Positions 63,776 to 64,000 of a stretch of 64,000 nt of DNA are shown here, one piece after another. The stretch covers positions 125,273-189,272 of the forward strand of contig NZ_JMIP02000023.1 of NCBI RefSeq assembly GCF_000691505.1, written 5' to 3'. Below the pieces are notes generated by a model. It ran no database searches. It was not told the DNA's origin and saw only the letters and a program-made list of their open reading frames with translations. Within the stretch, counting starts at the first letter, position 1, and each line of letters begins with the position of its first letter. Source of the stretch: Halostagnicola sp. A56 (GTDB lineage: Archaea > Halobacteriota > Halobacteria > Halobacteriales > Natrialbaceae). Both the position numbers and the translations under genes were made by a program.

Positions 63776-64000
63776 TAGTTTCTGTAATCTTTCGGAGGTA
63801 CTTTTTTGTACCGATTAGAAACGATTAGCGACTCGACCGACGGTTATTGGACAAAAGACTCCGTTTTACTGCTCTCTGCTATAATCGCACAATACTCAAA
63901 TATAACTATTATTACATTCCCAACCCCTCAAAGTTGCAAAACTCGCCGATACAACAACGCGAGCTGTGCTCAATGCACACTGAGTTGCTTAAACTACTCC
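63776..64000. other. AT-rich non-coding end of the window
   Basis: About 225 bases, AT-rich (ctataatcgcacaatactc, aactattattacattccc). No gene is supported. It contains the promoter of the truncated membrane protein. Confidence 0.45.

Overview
The window is chromosome from a halophilic archaeon (class Halobacteria). The repertoire fits the Natrialbaceae (Natrinema/Haloterrigena-like), although that family call is inference. Evidence: very acidic proteins, GC-rich coding DNA with many ctcgag words, leaderless genes with a TATA-like box about 27 bases before the start codon, two TFB-type transcription factors, NucS, an F420-dependent LLM enzyme, a PGF-CTERM surface protein and an IS1341-type TnpB element. 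No rRNA, tRNA or CRISPR array was found.

Layout. 1-2204: surface protein tail, DUF357 protein, TFB and a small zinc protein. 2205-3710: an AT-richer scar with three broken genes (UPF0058 5' end, Gfo/Idh/MocA 5' end, AGE epimerase 3' end). 3752-8766: chromosome-organisation operon (coiled-coil protein, smc, scpA), followed by an unexplained array of five small hairpins. 9135-14845: small membrane proteins, two EamA half-transporters, two possibly DNA-modification-related proteins (EVE-like and Nmad3-like), an acyltransferase, NDH-2-like dehydrogenase and arginase. 14938-17842: DtxR-type metalloregulator, remnants and a frameshifted amino acid permease. 17837-23509: unknown protein, nucS, mutS (convergent with nucS) and an Asn/Thr-rich surface protein. 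23652-27846: MMPL exporter, DUF7521 protein and a chimeric TFB-winged-helix protein. 28006-33531: rnhA, DUF7108, a broken PadR gene, zinc protein, sulfatase and ABC exporter. 33649-40216: IDO-like dioxygenase, broken esterase, aminotransferase, serA and a TIGR04076/DUF2891 scar. 40293-44979: Lrp-like regulator, phosphotransferase, HAD, SDR and LLM F420 oxidoreductase. 45060-46676: IS1341-type element. 46708-52026: small protein, His-rich membrane protein, AIR-synthase-like protein, frameshifted K+ channel, bioF and bioD. About 52311-57250: an AT-rich island (hyuA fragment, class III aminotransferase, IS66 remnant, truncated amino acid binding protein). 57430-62840: sugar-nucleotide genes glmU and glmM (frameshifted), an alkaline-phosphatase-superfamily protein and a Bat-type regulator. 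62841-64000: another scar with a truncated Tat surface protein and a truncated membrane protein meeting head-on.

Two themes recur. First, many genes are cut at sharp junctions. Two of these join unrelated genes in frame: TFB to a winged helix, and hyuA to a C2H2 zinc finger. Second, four otherwise intact genes (permease, esterase, K+ channel, glmM) each lack exactly one G or C in a short G/C run. That points to sequencing error or recent decay. The best candidates for new biology are the TFB-winged-helix chimera, the roughly 26-base-period hairpin array, and the EVE-like/Nmad3-like neighbours.
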